Of a stretch of DNA of 64,000 nucleotides, positions 35,582 to 44,366 are shown piece by piece. Position numbers and translations under genes: made by a program. The notes under the pieces were generated by a model. That model did not search any database and was not told the DNA's origin. It saw only the letters and a list, made by a program, of their open reading frames with translations. The stretch is from Spirosoma radiotolerans. GTDB lineage: Bacteria; Bacteroidota; Bacteroidia; Cytophagales; Spirosomataceae. Numbering within the stretch: the first letter of the stretch is position 1; every line of letters starts with the position of its first letter. The DNA is taken from contig NZ_CP010429.1 of NCBI RefSeq assembly GCF_000974425.1, positions 3,472,001 through 3,536,000 on the forward strand, in the 5' to 3' direction.

Positions 35582-36535
35582 ATGGCACAACTAGGTACAG
35601 ATAAGGCGATTGCCAAGGCATTTCTGGAAGCGGGAAACGTAGTCGGTATTCCAACAGAAACAGTATACGGCCTGGCCGGTAATGCGCTCAACCCCGATGC
35701 AGTTCTAACCATTTTTCGGGTAAAAAATCGCCCCGCCTTCGATCCGCTCATCGTTCATACGGATTCGTTTGACAAACTCGATCAGTTTGTTACGGACATT
35801 CCCGACCGTGCCTATCAACTGGCAAAAGCCTTCTGGCCTGGTCCGCTTACCCTCCTATTGCCTAGGCGCGATTTAATTCCAGACCTCGTTACGGCGGGTT
35901 TGCCCAGCGTTGCGGTTCGTATTCCCAACCATCCTCTAACCCTCGACCTGCTTCGTTCGCTCGACTTTCCGCTGGCAGCGCCCAGTGCGAACCCGTTTGG
36001 CTATATCAGCCCAACCACGGCGCAACACGTAGCCGACCAACTGGGCGATCAGGTACCGTACATTCTGGATGGTGGTCCCGCCAAAGTCGGCATTGAGTCC
36101 ACAATCATTGGGTTTGACAACCAGGAAGCCACGGTATTCCGACTGGGAGGCATGGCTCTCGAGCAGATCGAGGCCATCATCGGCCCTGTTTCGGTGAGAA
36201 CCCATTCGACCTCAAATCCCAAAGCACCAGGCATGCTGAGCAGCCATTATGCCCCTCGCAAGCCACTGATTCTCTTACCCTCGGGCGCAAGTCCTGAGCC
36301 GGGACCACGAGTCGGCGCATTAGCTTTCCGGGAACCCTTTGGCGGCATTCGCGCGGAGCAGCAACGCATCCTCTCGCCCACCGGCGACTTAACCGAAGCG
36401 GCAAAAAACCTTTTCGCCCACCTGCGGGCTCTGGACAATCTTCCCGTCGATGTTATTTATGCCGAACCCTTACCCAATGAGGGACTTGGCTGGGCCATGA
36501 ACGACCGGCTCCGACGGGCCAGCGTGCAGGAGTAA
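35582..36535 (+). CDS. Threonylcarbamoyl-AMP synthase, Sua5 type
   Basis: The 317-residue enzyme makes L-threonylcarbamoyladenylate from threonine, bicarbonate and ATP for the t6A37 modification of tRNA. The YrdC/TsaC domain (about 1-200) has GIPTETVYGLAGNA, KNRPAFDPLIVH, FWPGPLTLLLP and PSANPFGYISPTTAQHV. It is followed by a linker with PGMLSSHYAPRKPLILL and a C-terminal Sua5 domain (about 225-317), so this is the two-domain form. Start is ATG 35582 (MAQLGTDKAIAKAF), supported by the promoter position. Confidence 0.95.
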   Translation: MAQLGTDKAIAKAFLEAGNVVGIPTETVYGLAGNALNPDAVLTIFRVKNRPAFDPLIVHTDSFDKLDQFVTDIPDRAYQLAKAFWPGPLTLLLPRRDLIPDLVTAGLPSVAVRIPNHPLTLDLLRSLDFPLAAPSANPFGYISPTTAQHVADQLGDQVPYILDGGPAKVGIESTIIGFDNQEATVFRLGGMALEQIEAIIGPVSVRTHSTSNPKAPGMLSSHYAPRKPLILLPSGASPEPGPRVGALAFREPFGGIRAEQQRILSPTGDLTEAAKNLFAHLRALDNLPVDVIYAEPLPNEGLGWAMNDRLRRASVQE

Positions 36536-36542
36536 GTGATGG

Positions 36543-37616
36543 CTAGACCTTTTCCCGCTCAATTGAATCGGCTGCTTTGTCTGCCAGTTCTATAATCATT
36601 GGCAAGAGGTGGCCAAACCGAGCGTCCTGGCTGTGTCCCTGTTTCCAGCGGGCGTAAATCTGCTGAGCAATCACCGCATTTTTGTAAAGCCCAAATACAT
36701 AATAGAACAGGATATAGCTGACGTCCCGGCCGCTTTTTTCGGCATAACGAGCGATCACTTCCTGCCGGGTGAGGTTACCGGGAAGCCATGTCAGGTTGAA
36801 GTTTCGATAGGCCGGGCTATCGCCAGCTTCCGACCAATAGGCCAGCGTGGCACCTACATCCATGAGCGGATCGCCTACTGTTGCCATTTCCCAGTCGAGT
36901 ACGCCTTTGATTAGGGGAATTGGCTCGCCCGTGGTCTTATCCAATTCCAGCAGCACATTGTCGAATTTATAGTCGTTGTGCAGAAAAGCGGCCGCCTGTT
37001 CGGGCGGGTAATTTTCCTGAAGCCACGTTCCGGTACGGTCCATAGCGGGTATCTTATCCGTTTCGGCAGCACGATAGCGCTTTATCCACCCCTCGACCTG
37101 CCGCTGTACGTACCCATCCGGTTTCCCCAACTGCCTGAGCCCGGTGGCGTCGATATCCAATGTGTGGATAGCCACCAGATTGTCGACGAGTACTTCCGAT
37201 AGCTGACGCATCCGTTCGGGAGCAAGACTCAGTGTTGGAGCCATCGACGCCCGTAAAATAACCCCTTGCACCCGTGTCATGATGTAAAACGGAGCACCCA
37301 GCACATCGGGTGTTTCGTCGTATACGACCGGTTTTGGAATTTTGTCGTAATGACCCGTCAGGAGCGATAAGACCCTGAACTCGCGGCCCATGTCGTGGCC
37401 TCCTTTGATGTTGGCACCAAACGGCGGTCGGCGCAGGACGTATTCCTGATTGGCAGTTTTGAGTAGATACGTCAGATTCGAGAACCCACCCGCAAACTGT
37501 CGAACCTCCTGCACGGTGCCTACATCCGGCACATTTGCCAGGAGGAACGCATTGAGTTTTATTAAATCGAGTTCTTCACCCGAACGGACCGAACGCGGCA
37601 AATCAGAAGGTATCAT
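36543..37616 (-). CDS. APH/phosphotransferase family kinase (ACAD10/11- or LvaA-like)
   Basis: The 357-residue protein belongs to the aminoglycoside phosphotransferase fold. Its catalytic loop is AAFLHNDYKFDNVLLE (HxD...N) and the metal-binding motif is GVLDWEMATVGDPLMD. The N-lobe has FAGGFSNLTYLLKT and EYVLRRPPFG. This sequence type is the acyl-CoA-metabolism branch rather than antibiotic resistance. It lies 13 bases after an acyl-CoA dehydrogenase gene, the pairing fused in mammalian ACAD10/ACAD11 and seen as LvaA/LvaC in Pseudomonas, where the kinase phosphorylates 4-hydroxyacyl-CoA. The substrate is inferred. A GTG at 37640 is possible, but the ATG at 37616 avoids overlap. Confidence 0.85.
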   Translation of the reverse strand: MIPSDLPRSVRSGEELDLIKLNAFLLANVPDVGTVQEVRQFAGGFSNLTYLLKTANQEYVLRRPPFGANIKGGHDMGREFRVLSLLTGHYDKIPKPVVYDETPDVLGAPFYIMTRVQGVILRASMAPTLSLAPERMRQLSEVLVDNLVAIHTLDIDATGLRQLGKPDGYVQRQVEGWIKRYRAAETDKIPAMDRTGTWLQENYPPEQAAAFLHNDYKFDNVLLELDKTTGEPIPLIKGVLDWEMATVGDPLMDVGATLAYWSEAGDSPAYRNFNLTWLPGNLTRQEVIARYAEKSGRDVSYILFYYVFGLYKNAVIAQQIYARWKQGHSQDARFGHLLPMIIELADKAADSIEREKV

Positions 37617-37629
37617 AGAAAAATTTGTA

Positions 37630-38904
37630 TCACTCGGCACCGATCGTTTTTTCAGCCGCCATCATCTGGCGAAACTGCCGCAACTCTTTGGCTTTCTGTT
37701 TAATATCGAGGCCATATTTTTTCAGAATGCTGATCGCCAGATTCTGTTTGTGCACCTCATCGGCCCCGTCCCAAATGCGGGCGCCACGCTCGTGTCGGTA
37801 CATCGCCGACAAAACAGTATCGTCCGTAACGCCCAACGCACCATGCACCTGAATGGCCCGGTCGAGTACGCGCAGAAACGCATTGGCCACGTAAAACTTT
37901 ATCCCCGAAACGGCTTCCCGCACATTGCTTACGCCAACCGTGTCGATCATATACGCCGTGTTGAGCACATACAACCGACAGGCGTCAATCTCGGCCCGGC
38001 TTTCGGAGATAAAATCCTGGATAAATTGCTTTTCACCCAACATCACACCGTCTTCAATCTCCCGCGTCGCGGCCCGTTTACACAGCAGGTCCAGCGCTTT
38101 TTCGGCATTTCCTATCCACCGCATGCAATGGTGTACCCGGCCCGGGCCCAGCCGTTCCTGCGCCAGCCGAAAGCCCATACCTTCCCCGGCAATTACGTTC
38201 GAAATGGGCACGCGGCAGTTTGTGTAAGTAACTTCAGAATGACTGAACCATCCCTCTCCCGCTTCGCCAAACACGGGTATGTTTCGCTCGATAGTAAAGC
38301 CCGGCGTATCGGTCGGGACAATAATCATGCTGGCCCGCTGGTGAGGAGCCGCGTCTGGATTGGTCACGGCCATGACGACGGCAAACGCAGCGCCGTCGGC
38401 CGACGACGTAAACCATTTACGACCATTGATAACGTATTCATCCCCCTCTCTTACGGCCAGGGTAGCCATCCGAGTTGGATTTGAACCTGCAAATTCGGGT
38501 TCCGTCATGGAAAAGCAGGAACGGATATCACCTGCCATCAAGGGTTTTAAATAGCACTCCTTCAGTTCATCGGATGCGAATTTGTTGAGCAGTTCGGTGT
38601 TGCCAATATCGGGTGCCTGGCAGCCAAATACATAATGCCCAAAAAACGGCGCGTATGCTAATACTTCACTAATTTGACCAAACTCGCAAAGTGTCAGGCC
38701 ATGACCTTGCTCTTCTGCGGAGAGATGCAATCCCCATAAACCAGCCGCTTTCACCTGCTGGCGTTTCTGATCGAGGATAGGAATTAGATCACCAAGTTTA
38801 TTATGTGAAAAGCCGTCTTCCAGCGGAATCAGCTGTGTCTCGACGAATTCGCGAACCCTTGCCAGCAAGGGCTTTACGCGTTCCGTAGTGAAAATCGTGT
38901 CCAT
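37630..38904 (-). CDS. Acyl-CoA dehydrogenase family protein (ACAD10/11-like)
   Basis: The 424-residue flavoprotein shows the acyl-CoA dehydrogenase layout: a helical N-domain, the FAD-side motif CFSMTEPEFAGSNPTRMATLA, a beta domain (KWFTSSADGAAFAVVMAVT) and a C-terminal helical domain ending in AIQVHGALGVTDDTVLSAMY and RIWDGADEVHKQNLA. The DGADEVH ending is typical of the ACAD10/11-type clade. The adjacent APH-type kinase suggests that this enzyme acts on 4-phospho-acyl-CoA made by the kinase, as known for LvaC, rather than in ordinary beta-oxidation. Other beta-oxidation genes are not in this window. Confidence 0.92.
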   Translation of the reverse strand: MDTIFTTERVKPLLARVREFVETQLIPLEDGFSHNKLGDLIPILDQKRQQVKAAGLWGLHLSAEEQGHGLTLCEFGQISEVLAYAPFFGHYVFGCQAPDIGNTELLNKFASDELKECYLKPLMAGDIRSCFSMTEPEFAGSNPTRMATLAVREGDEYVINGRKWFTSSADGAAFAVVMAVTNPDAAPHQRASMIIVPTDTPGFTIERNIPVFGEAGEGWFSHSEVTYTNCRVPISNVIAGEGMGFRLAQERLGPGRVHHCMRWIGNAEKALDLLCKRAATREIEDGVMLGEKQFIQDFISESRAEIDACRLYVLNTAYMIDTVGVSNVREAVSGIKFYVANAFLRVLDRAIQVHGALGVTDDTVLSAMYRHERGARIWDGADEVHKQNLAISILKKYGLDIKQKAKELRQFRQMMAAEKTIGAE

Positions 38905-39003
38905 CGTTTGTTAACGTAAAGACAGGCAAATTATGGCATTTTTTCACAGTAAAATAGCCCGTTCTGAAATGTTGCTGGCCACCCATCACTCATAATTCTT
39001 CTA

Positions 39004-39924
39004 TTACGACCGATCGAGCTCATCACTCCGCCCCTGCAAGCCGCCCGTATGCACGGCCACGACGGTCGCTCCATTGGGAAAATACCCTTGTTGGGCCAGA
39101 TCGTAGATGCCGTAGAGCATCTTACCGGTGTAAACCTGCTCCAGAAGTATGCCATTTTTCTGTTCAAAATCCCTGATGAACGTCAACAGTTCGGGGGTGG
39201 TTCTGGCGTATCCGCCAAAATGGTAATTCTGTACTCGCCAGCCTGTGGCTACTGAGGCCGGCATTGCCGACAGCCAGAGGCTATCGGGCACTTTCAACAC
39301 CACAAATCCCATCACCTGGGTCGCTTCCGGGGCTGACTGCGCTAGTCCGGCCACGGTGCCACCCGTCCCAACCGGGCAACACACATAATCGGGTGTGTGA
39401 CCAAGTTGAGCCACAATTTCCGGCATAATTTCGGCAGTTCCCTGGATAGCCAGTTCATTCGTTCCCCCTTCGGGCAGCACATAACAAGGCCCAAATTGAT
39501 CGGTTAAGTCAGCCAGAAACTCAGGCGTATCTTTTCGCCGATACGCGTCCCGGCTGACGAAATGAAGATCCATCCCCACCCCCTGGCAAAACCGCAACGT
39601 GTCATTTAATGGCTTCCCGGCAAGTTCGTCGCCCCGGACAATTCCAATTGTCCGAAATCCAACTGCCTGACCAGCTGCCGCGGTGGCATACAGATGATTG
39701 GAATAGGCTCCGCCAAACGTCAGCAATGTGGTATGTCCCTGTTCGCGAGCGGCCAGTATATTATACTTAAGTTTACGCCATTTATTACCCGACACCAACG
39801 GATGCAGCAGATCGTCCCGTTTTAAGAATAGGTCGATGGCAAGCGGTTCCGAAAAAGGGTCGTCAAGTAGTTGCAGTGGCGAGTTACCTGCCAAATTGGC
39901 GAGTTGCCGGGCAAGTTCGTCCAT
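39004..39924 (-). CDS. PLP-dependent ACC deaminase / D-cysteine desulfhydrase family enzyme
   Basis: The 306-residue fold type II PLP enzyme has LFLKRDDLLHPLVSGNKWRKLKYNI, with the Schiff-base lysine in SGNKWRK, TFGGAYSNHLYATAAAG for the substrate carboxylate, and CCPVGTGGTVAGLAQ for the phosphate. Members either deaminate 1-aminocyclopropane-1-carboxylate or desulfhydrate D-cysteine; sequence reading alone does not separate them. At about 306 residues it is shorter than typical ACC deaminase (about 338), so the desulfhydrase-like branch may be more likely. It is divergent from the pseudouridine synthase gene, 50 bases away. Confidence 0.85.
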   Translation of the reverse strand: MDELARQLANLAGNSPLQLLDDPFSEPLAIDLFLKRDDLLHPLVSGNKWRKLKYNILAAREQGHTTLLTFGGAYSNHLYATAAAGQAVGFRTIGIVRGDELAGKPLNDTLRFCQGVGMDLHFVSRDAYRRKDTPEFLADLTDQFGPCYVLPEGGTNELAIQGTAEIMPEIVAQLGHTPDYVCCPVGTGGTVAGLAQSAPEATQVMGFVVLKVPDSLWLSAMPASVATGWRVQNYHFGGYARTTPELLTFIRDFEQKNGILLEQVYTGKMLYGIYDLAQQGYFPNGATVVAVHTGGLQGRSDELDRS

Positions 39925-39930
39925 AATCCG

Positions 39931-39938
39931 TATTTTTG
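39931..39938 (+). promoter_or_regulatory. -7 promoter element for the RluA-family gene; decides the start
   Basis: TATTTTTG matches TAnnTTTG. It overlaps the TTG at 39936 that opens the longest frame, so the ATG at 39975 is the likely start. Confidence 0.55.
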
Positions 39939-39974
39939 CTGATTCATTACAAACCTAGGCGGTTTTTGAACCGG

Positions 39975-41048
39975 ATGGGTCTATTAGGCATAGAAATGGT
40001 AGCGGAAACGGAAGACGAATTACCCGAAGACGACGAATTATACGAGCATCACCGAATCGTGGTAGATAAAGGCCAGAGCCTTCTACGGATTGATCGCTTC
40101 CTGATGGACCGGCTGCAGAATGCAACGCGCACCAAAATTCAGGCCGCTATCGATGCCGAATCGGTGCGGGTAAACGATAAGCCAACCAAAGCCAGTTACA
40201 AAATAAAACCGCTGGATGTCATCACGATTTCGCTTGCCCATCCACCCCGCGAAACGGATGTCAAACCAGAGAATATACCCATCGACATTGTCTTTGAGGA
40301 CGATGACTTACTGGTTATCAATAAGGTAGCGGGTATGGTTGTTCACCCGGCCCACGGCAACTGGGACGGCACGCTGGTCAATGCCCTCGTCTATCACTTT
40401 CAGAACCTGCCCACCTCCCGGAACGGTGAAATCAGGCCGGGCCTGGTCCACCGCATCGATAAAGATACATCGGGTCTGATGGTGATCGCGAAAACGGAAT
40501 ATGCGATGACGCACCTGGCCCGGCAGTTCTTCGAGCACAGCATCGAGCGAACGTACAACGCGCTGACCTGGGGCGTACCCAATCCACTAATTGGTACCAT
40601 TACGGGCTTCATTGGGCGGTCGATCAAAGACCGTAAAGTGCAAGCCATTTACGATGATGAGTCAAAGGGAAAGTGGGCCATTACGCATTACACAACGCTC
40701 GAAGAGTTGGGGTATGTTGCTCTGGTACAGTGTAAGCTGGAAACGGGCCGGACCCACCAGATTCGAGCGCACTTCAAGCACATTGGCAATCCGTTGTTCA
40801 ACGATGCTATGTACGGGGGCGACCGGATTTTGCGCGGTACACCCGTTGGTAGCTACAAAGCTTTTGTCGAGAATGCCTTCAAACTGTTACCTCGCCAGGC
40901 ACTGCATGCAAAGTCGTTAGGCTTCACGCATCCCCGAACGCGCGAGTGGCTCCAGTTTGATTCTGATTTACCAGACGATTTCCAGGCAGCCCTTGCAAAA
41001 TGGCGAAGCAAAATGACAAATCGTTCAGCCGGGGTGGATGATCAATAA
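39975..41048 (+). CDS. RluA-family 23S rRNA pseudouridine synthase
   Basis: The 357-residue enzyme has an S4 RNA-binding domain (about 35-90, LLRIDRFLMDRLQNATRTKIQAAI) and an RluA catalytic domain. The catalytic aspartate lies in GLVHRIDKDTSGLMVIAKT. Further motifs are LLVINKVAGMVVHPAHGNWDGTLVNAL and LETGRTHQIRAHFKHIGNPLFND. The closest match in layout is RluD, which modifies helix 69 of 23S rRNA. The start at ATG 39975 follows from the promoter position; the ATG at 39996 is also possible. An acidic N-terminal extension (AETEDELPEDDELYE) precedes the S4 domain. Confidence 0.93.
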   Translation: MGLLGIEMVAETEDELPEDDELYEHHRIVVDKGQSLLRIDRFLMDRLQNATRTKIQAAIDAESVRVNDKPTKASYKIKPLDVITISLAHPPRETDVKPENIPIDIVFEDDDLLVINKVAGMVVHPAHGNWDGTLVNALVYHFQNLPTSRNGEIRPGLVHRIDKDTSGLMVIAKTEYAMTHLARQFFEHSIERTYNALTWGVPNPLIGTITGFIGRSIKDRKVQAIYDDESKGKWAITHYTTLEELGYVALVQCKLETGRTHQIRAHFKHIGNPLFNDAMYGGDRILRGTPVGSYKAFVENAFKLLPRQALHAKSLGFTHPRTREWLQFDSDLPDDFQAALAKWRSKMTNRSAGVDDQ

Positions 41049-41096
41049 AGTTGTATATTCGACCAGTCACAGCCATTTACTCCCTATTTATCATTC

Positions 41097-41549
41097 ATGA
41101 TTTCTATTCGTCCCGGTACCCTTGAAGACGTACCCGAAGCTTTCGCCCTGGTAACTGAACTCGCCATTTATGAACGGGCAGCCGATCAGGTTACCAATAC
41201 CATCGAGCAAATGGCAATCGATGGTTTTGGCCCAAATCCACTTTTTGGAATGATTATGGCCGAAGACTCCGATCGTAAAAAAATTGTTGGTATGGCCCTG
41301 TATTTCTATCGGTACTCGACCTGGAAAGGCAAACGGTTGTACCTCGAAGACATCATCGTTACGGAGAGCTTTCGGGGCTATGGCGTTGGAAAACTACTCT
41401 TGGACGCCACCATCGAAATGGCCCGCGAAACCCACTGTACAGGTATGATGTGGCAGGTACTCGACTGGAATGAGCCTGCCATTGGGTTTTATAAACAATT
41501 TGGCACCCGTTTCGACGACGGCTGGACGAACTGCCATTTGGACTTTTAA
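41097..41549 (+). CDS. GNAT family N-acetyltransferase
   Basis: The 150-residue protein is a complete GNAT domain. The acetyl-CoA loop is EDIIVTESFRGYGVGKLLLDATIEMARE, and the C-terminal strand pair is in CTGMMWQVLDWNEPAIGFYKQFG. The sequence, including LAIYERAADQV near the start and ALYFYRYSTWKGKRLYLEDI, resembles diamine (spermidine/spermine) N-acetyltransferase-type proteins. The acceptor remains uncertain. It lies 48 bases after the pseudouridine synthase gene in the same direction and is followed by a complex inverted repeat. Confidence 0.88.
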   Translation: MISIRPGTLEDVPEAFALVTELAIYERAADQVTNTIEQMAIDGFGPNPLFGMIMAEDSDRKKIVGMALYFYRYSTWKGKRLYLEDIIVTESFRGYGVGKLLLDATIEMARETHCTGMMWQVLDWNEPAIGFYKQFGTRFDDGWTNCHLDF

Positions 41550-41555
41550 AGTAGG

Positions 41556-41654
41556 ATTAGGAGCGGAGAGTGAGGAGTTAAGCGGGCTGACGCCTACTTT
41601 TTGCTGACGCCGGTCTGCCGGTGCGGTTAGCCCTCCTAACTCCTCGCTCCTAAT
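41556..41654. repeat. Complex intergenic inverted repeat
   Basis: The left arm starts ATTAGGAGCG and contains GAGGAGTTA; the right arm ends CGCTCCTAAT and contains TAACTCCTC. Together they pair imperfectly over about 30 bases. Between them the word GCTGACGCC occurs twice (near 41587 and 41603); it is related to the GCGTCAGCC of the repeats at 63760 and 63900. Confidence 0.7.
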
Positions 41655-41670
41655 ACTGCCACGAATACCT

Positions 41671-41678
41671 TACCTTTG
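41671..41678 (+). promoter_or_regulatory. -7 promoter element for the AsmA/GT51 gene
   Basis: TACCTTTG matches TAnnTTTG and ends 23 bases before the ATG at 41702. Confidence 0.6.
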
Positions 41679-41701
41679 CCTTTCGAGCATAGACATTAAG
41701 C

Positions 41702-43975
41702 ATGACGTATCGTCAACGGAAAGCCATCCGTATAGCAGGATGGGTGTTTTTAAGTATTTTTTTGCTGGCTCTCGTAGGCGCTGGCGTGGCCTATTCCAAA
41801 CGGGAAAGTCTGTTAAAAACCGCTCTCGAACGAGGTATTCGCAAGGCTAAGCGAGACTATAACCTCGATGTCAGGATCGGGTCCGCCAAATTCACCGGAT
41901 TAAGTTCGTTAGCTTTTACCGACATTTCAGTCGTACCTAACAAGCGCGACAGTCTGGCGCGGATTCAGCGGGTAGAGCTGGAAGTCCGGTTCTGGCCATT
42001 GCTGGCTGGTAAAATCGGCCTATCGGGGATGACGCTCGAAAATGGCCTGATTCAGGTGATCAAACGCGACTCTCTATCCAACATAGACTTCCTGCTTCAC
42101 CGCAAACGCGATTCAACCGCAACCGACAGCGCCCCCGTTGAACCAACTCGCCGGACGAATCTGGCCGATGTGACGGAAAACCTGATCGACAATATTTTAT
42201 CCAAAATTCCGGACGACCTCAACGTTAACAATCTGGAGTTCAGAGGGATTGATATCGGCAATGATACCATTAACCTGCTCACGCAAACCGCCGTTATCAA
42301 GAACGAAAACGTTACCTCAACCATTAAGTTGAACGGTAATCAGGCAATCTGGCATCTGGCCGGCACAGCAGATCCCGGCGACCGCGAATACAACCTGGCC
42401 CTCTATGCCGAAGGGAAGAACGGGCGCCCGCAACCTATTGATATTCCTTACGTTCAAAAGAAGTATAACCTTAAAGTTCAGGCAGATACGCTCCGCGCTG
42501 AGCTGCGGGATGTAGACCGGTCAGGTGGGCAGTTCCGGCTCGAAGGGGCAGGCTCCGTACGAAATCTTCGGATCAACCACCCGGCTATCGCCCGCACCGA
42601 CGTGTTGGTTAGCAGTGCCGCCGTCGATGCGAATCTGTTTGTTGGCGAAAATTATGTCGGTATCGATAGTTCATCGACGCTCCACCTGGGCGAAGTTAGT
42701 GCGCGGCCCTTCATAAAATACACGCTCCCCGATGCAGGCTCCTCTACCGGGCAGGGGAAACTGTATGACGTGCAATTACATACGGATCCGATGGATGCGC
42801 AGGCTCTATTTAATTCGTTCCCGCAGGGGCTTTTTGAGTCGCTGGAAGGCATGCAGGTTTCCGGAAAGCTCAAATATGACCTATCCTTTCAGTTCGATAC
42901 GGCCCTTCCCGACTCGGTAAAATTCAATTCCGGTCTGACACAGGACAACTTTCGGGTGATCAAAATGGGCCGAACGGATTTTGCCGCCATCAATAAACCC
43001 TTCGTTTACACGCCTTACGAAAAAGGCAAGCCCGTTCGTGACATTATCGTTGGCCCTGAAAATCCGGACTATACCCCGATCGACCAGATTTCGCCCGATC
43101 TGCGAAATGCCCTCCTGACGTCGGAAGATTATAACTTTTTCACCCACAATGGTTTTAATGAAAAGGCATTCCGGGTGTCCATTGCGACCAATTTCAAAGA
43201 GAAATCATTCAAGCGGGGAGCCAGTACCATTTCCATGCAATTGGTAAAGAATGCGTTTCTGAGCCGAAATAAAACGCTTTCGCGCAAGATCGAGGAAATC
43301 CTGATCGTGTGGCTCATCGAAAACGAACACATCGTTTCGAAAGAACGGATGTATGAGGTGTATCTCAACATCATCGAGTGGGGCCGCAATATTTATGGTA
43401 TTGGTGAAGCGGCCCGCTATTATTTTGCCAAAAGTCCGGCCGATCTGAATCTGGGGGAAAGTATTTTTCTGGCCTTCGTTGTTCCGCGCCCGAAAGCAGC
43501 GCTGAATTGGTTTATTCCCGACGGCACTCTGCAAACCCGTAATGTGCGGGGCTATTTCAAGCTGATTGGCCGGATCATGGCCCGTCGTGGCCTTACGGCG
43601 CCAGATTCAGGCGCTTATGGCTTTTATGACGTCCGATTACGTCCGGGATTACGGAAAGAAGTGGCCCCAGTCGATTCTCTGTTTCAGGGCGATAGCCTAA
43701 TGACTGACCCGGTCGATACAGAGATTGATGCCGATGAAGAAGGCGGCAATGGTATCGGCAATTTCTTCCGCCGGTTGTTTAAAGGCAAGAAAACGGACGA
43801 CAACCGCAATACAGATGAGCAGCCAACGGTTCAGCCAGATCGCCAGGAAGCGCTCCCCGGCATACCGGCACCTGCGGACACCGTTAAAACCCGCAAGCAG
43901 CTTCGGCAGGAAAAACGGGAACGAAAACGACGGGAGAAAGAAGCGCGGCAGGCGTTGGAAAATAGTAATCAATAA
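41702..43975 (+). CDS. AsmA-like / GT51 transglycosylase fusion protein
   Basis: The 757-residue protein has a signal anchor (about 8-30), a long AsmA-like beta region (about 45-440) and then a GT51 glycosyltransferase domain (about 450-625). The GT51 motifs are intact: catalytic Glu475 in TSEDYNFFTHNGF, then RGASTISMQLVKN, KTLSRKIEEIL and YLNIIEWGRNIYGIGEAARYYF. GT51 enzymes polymerise lipid II into glycan strands. No transpeptidase domain follows; instead there is a charged tail (KRERKRREKEARQ). AsmA-type regions are linked to outer membrane or lipid transport, so the fusion may couple wall growth to envelope assembly. Confidence 0.88.
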   Translation: MTYRQRKAIRIAGWVFLSIFLLALVGAGVAYSKRESLLKTALERGIRKAKRDYNLDVRIGSAKFTGLSSLAFTDISVVPNKRDSLARIQRVELEVRFWPLLAGKIGLSGMTLENGLIQVIKRDSLSNIDFLLHRKRDSTATDSAPVEPTRRTNLADVTENLIDNILSKIPDDLNVNNLEFRGIDIGNDTINLLTQTAVIKNENVTSTIKLNGNQAIWHLAGTADPGDREYNLALYAEGKNGRPQPIDIPYVQKKYNLKVQADTLRAELRDVDRSGGQFRLEGAGSVRNLRINHPAIARTDVLVSSAAVDANLFVGENYVGIDSSSTLHLGEVSARPFIKYTLPDAGSSTGQGKLYDVQLHTDPMDAQALFNSFPQGLFESLEGMQVSGKLKYDLSFQFDTALPDSVKFNSGLTQDNFRVIKMGRTDFAAINKPFVYTPYEKGKPVRDIIVGPENPDYTPIDQISPDLRNALLTSEDYNFFTHNGFNEKAFRVSIATNFKEKSFKRGASTISMQLVKNAFLSRNKTLSRKIEEILIVWLIENEHIVSKERMYEVYLNIIEWGRNIYGIGEAARYYFAKSPADLNLGESIFLAFVVPRPKAALNWFIPDGTLQTRNVRGYFKLIGRIMARRGLTAPDSGAYGFYDVRLRPGLRKEVAPVDSLFQGDSLMTDPVDTEIDADEEGGNGIGNFFRRLFKGKKTDDNRNTDEQPTVQPDRQEALPGIPAPADTVKTRKQLRQEKRERKRREKEARQALENSNQ

Positions 43976-43985
43976 ATCGGAACGG

Positions 43986-44357
43986 ATGAAAGCGTTTTTT
44001 AGACTTTTGCTGATCGTGGTCGTGCTGGGTGGCCTTGTCCTGTATGTCGTTTCCCGGCAAAATAATACATCACTTACCCCACAAACCATCGACCTGCAGG
44101 TCGACTGTTCTGATCTGGAAAATGTTCTGGTTACTTCAACGGTCAATGTGGCTGTCAAGAATTTATCATCCCGCTCGCACAACGATATATCTGTACAACT
44201 GGTAGCCTACGACGACGAAGGGAAGGTGCTCAAGGAGAAATATACAACGTTTTCCCGAACGCTTTTACCAAACAGCAACTTCGACAAACCCGTTACGCTG
44301 CCCGCCGGAACCAAGCGTTGTGACTGCAAAATAGTGAGTTCGCATCCCGTTCGTTAA
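43986..44357 (+). CDS. Hypothetical membrane-anchored protein
   Basis: The 123-residue protein starts at ATG 43986 (MKAFFRLLLIVVVLGGLVLYVV), ten bases after the AsmA/GT51 gene, so the two are probably co-transcribed. After the single N-terminal span, the periplasmic part is a beta-sandwich-like stretch (LVTSTVNVAVKNLS, HNDISVQLVAYDDEGKVLKEKY) resembling LEA/FxLYD domains, which often sit on envelope proteins. A cysteine pair in RCDCK near the end could be structural. The open frame extends upstream to 43725 in another frame of the preceding gene and is not used. No firm function. Confidence 0.75.
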   Translation: MKAFFRLLLIVVVLGGLVLYVVSRQNNTSLTPQTIDLQVDCSDLENVLVTSTVNVAVKNLSSRSHNDISVQLVAYDDEGKVLKEKYTTFSRTLLPNSNFDKPVTLPAGTKRCDCKIVSSHPVR

Positions 44358-44366
44358 CGAGCTACA

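Noticed and set aside
36543-37616. Aminoglycoside resistance kinase
   Set aside because: The fold is shared, but the position behind an acyl-CoA dehydrogenase and the sequence type point to acyl-CoA metabolism.
37450-38484. 344-codon open frame on the plus strand
   Set aside because: It lies antisense to the phosphotransferase and acyl-CoA dehydrogenase genes, whose motifs are complete; its composition has no recognisable domain and it is a shadow frame.
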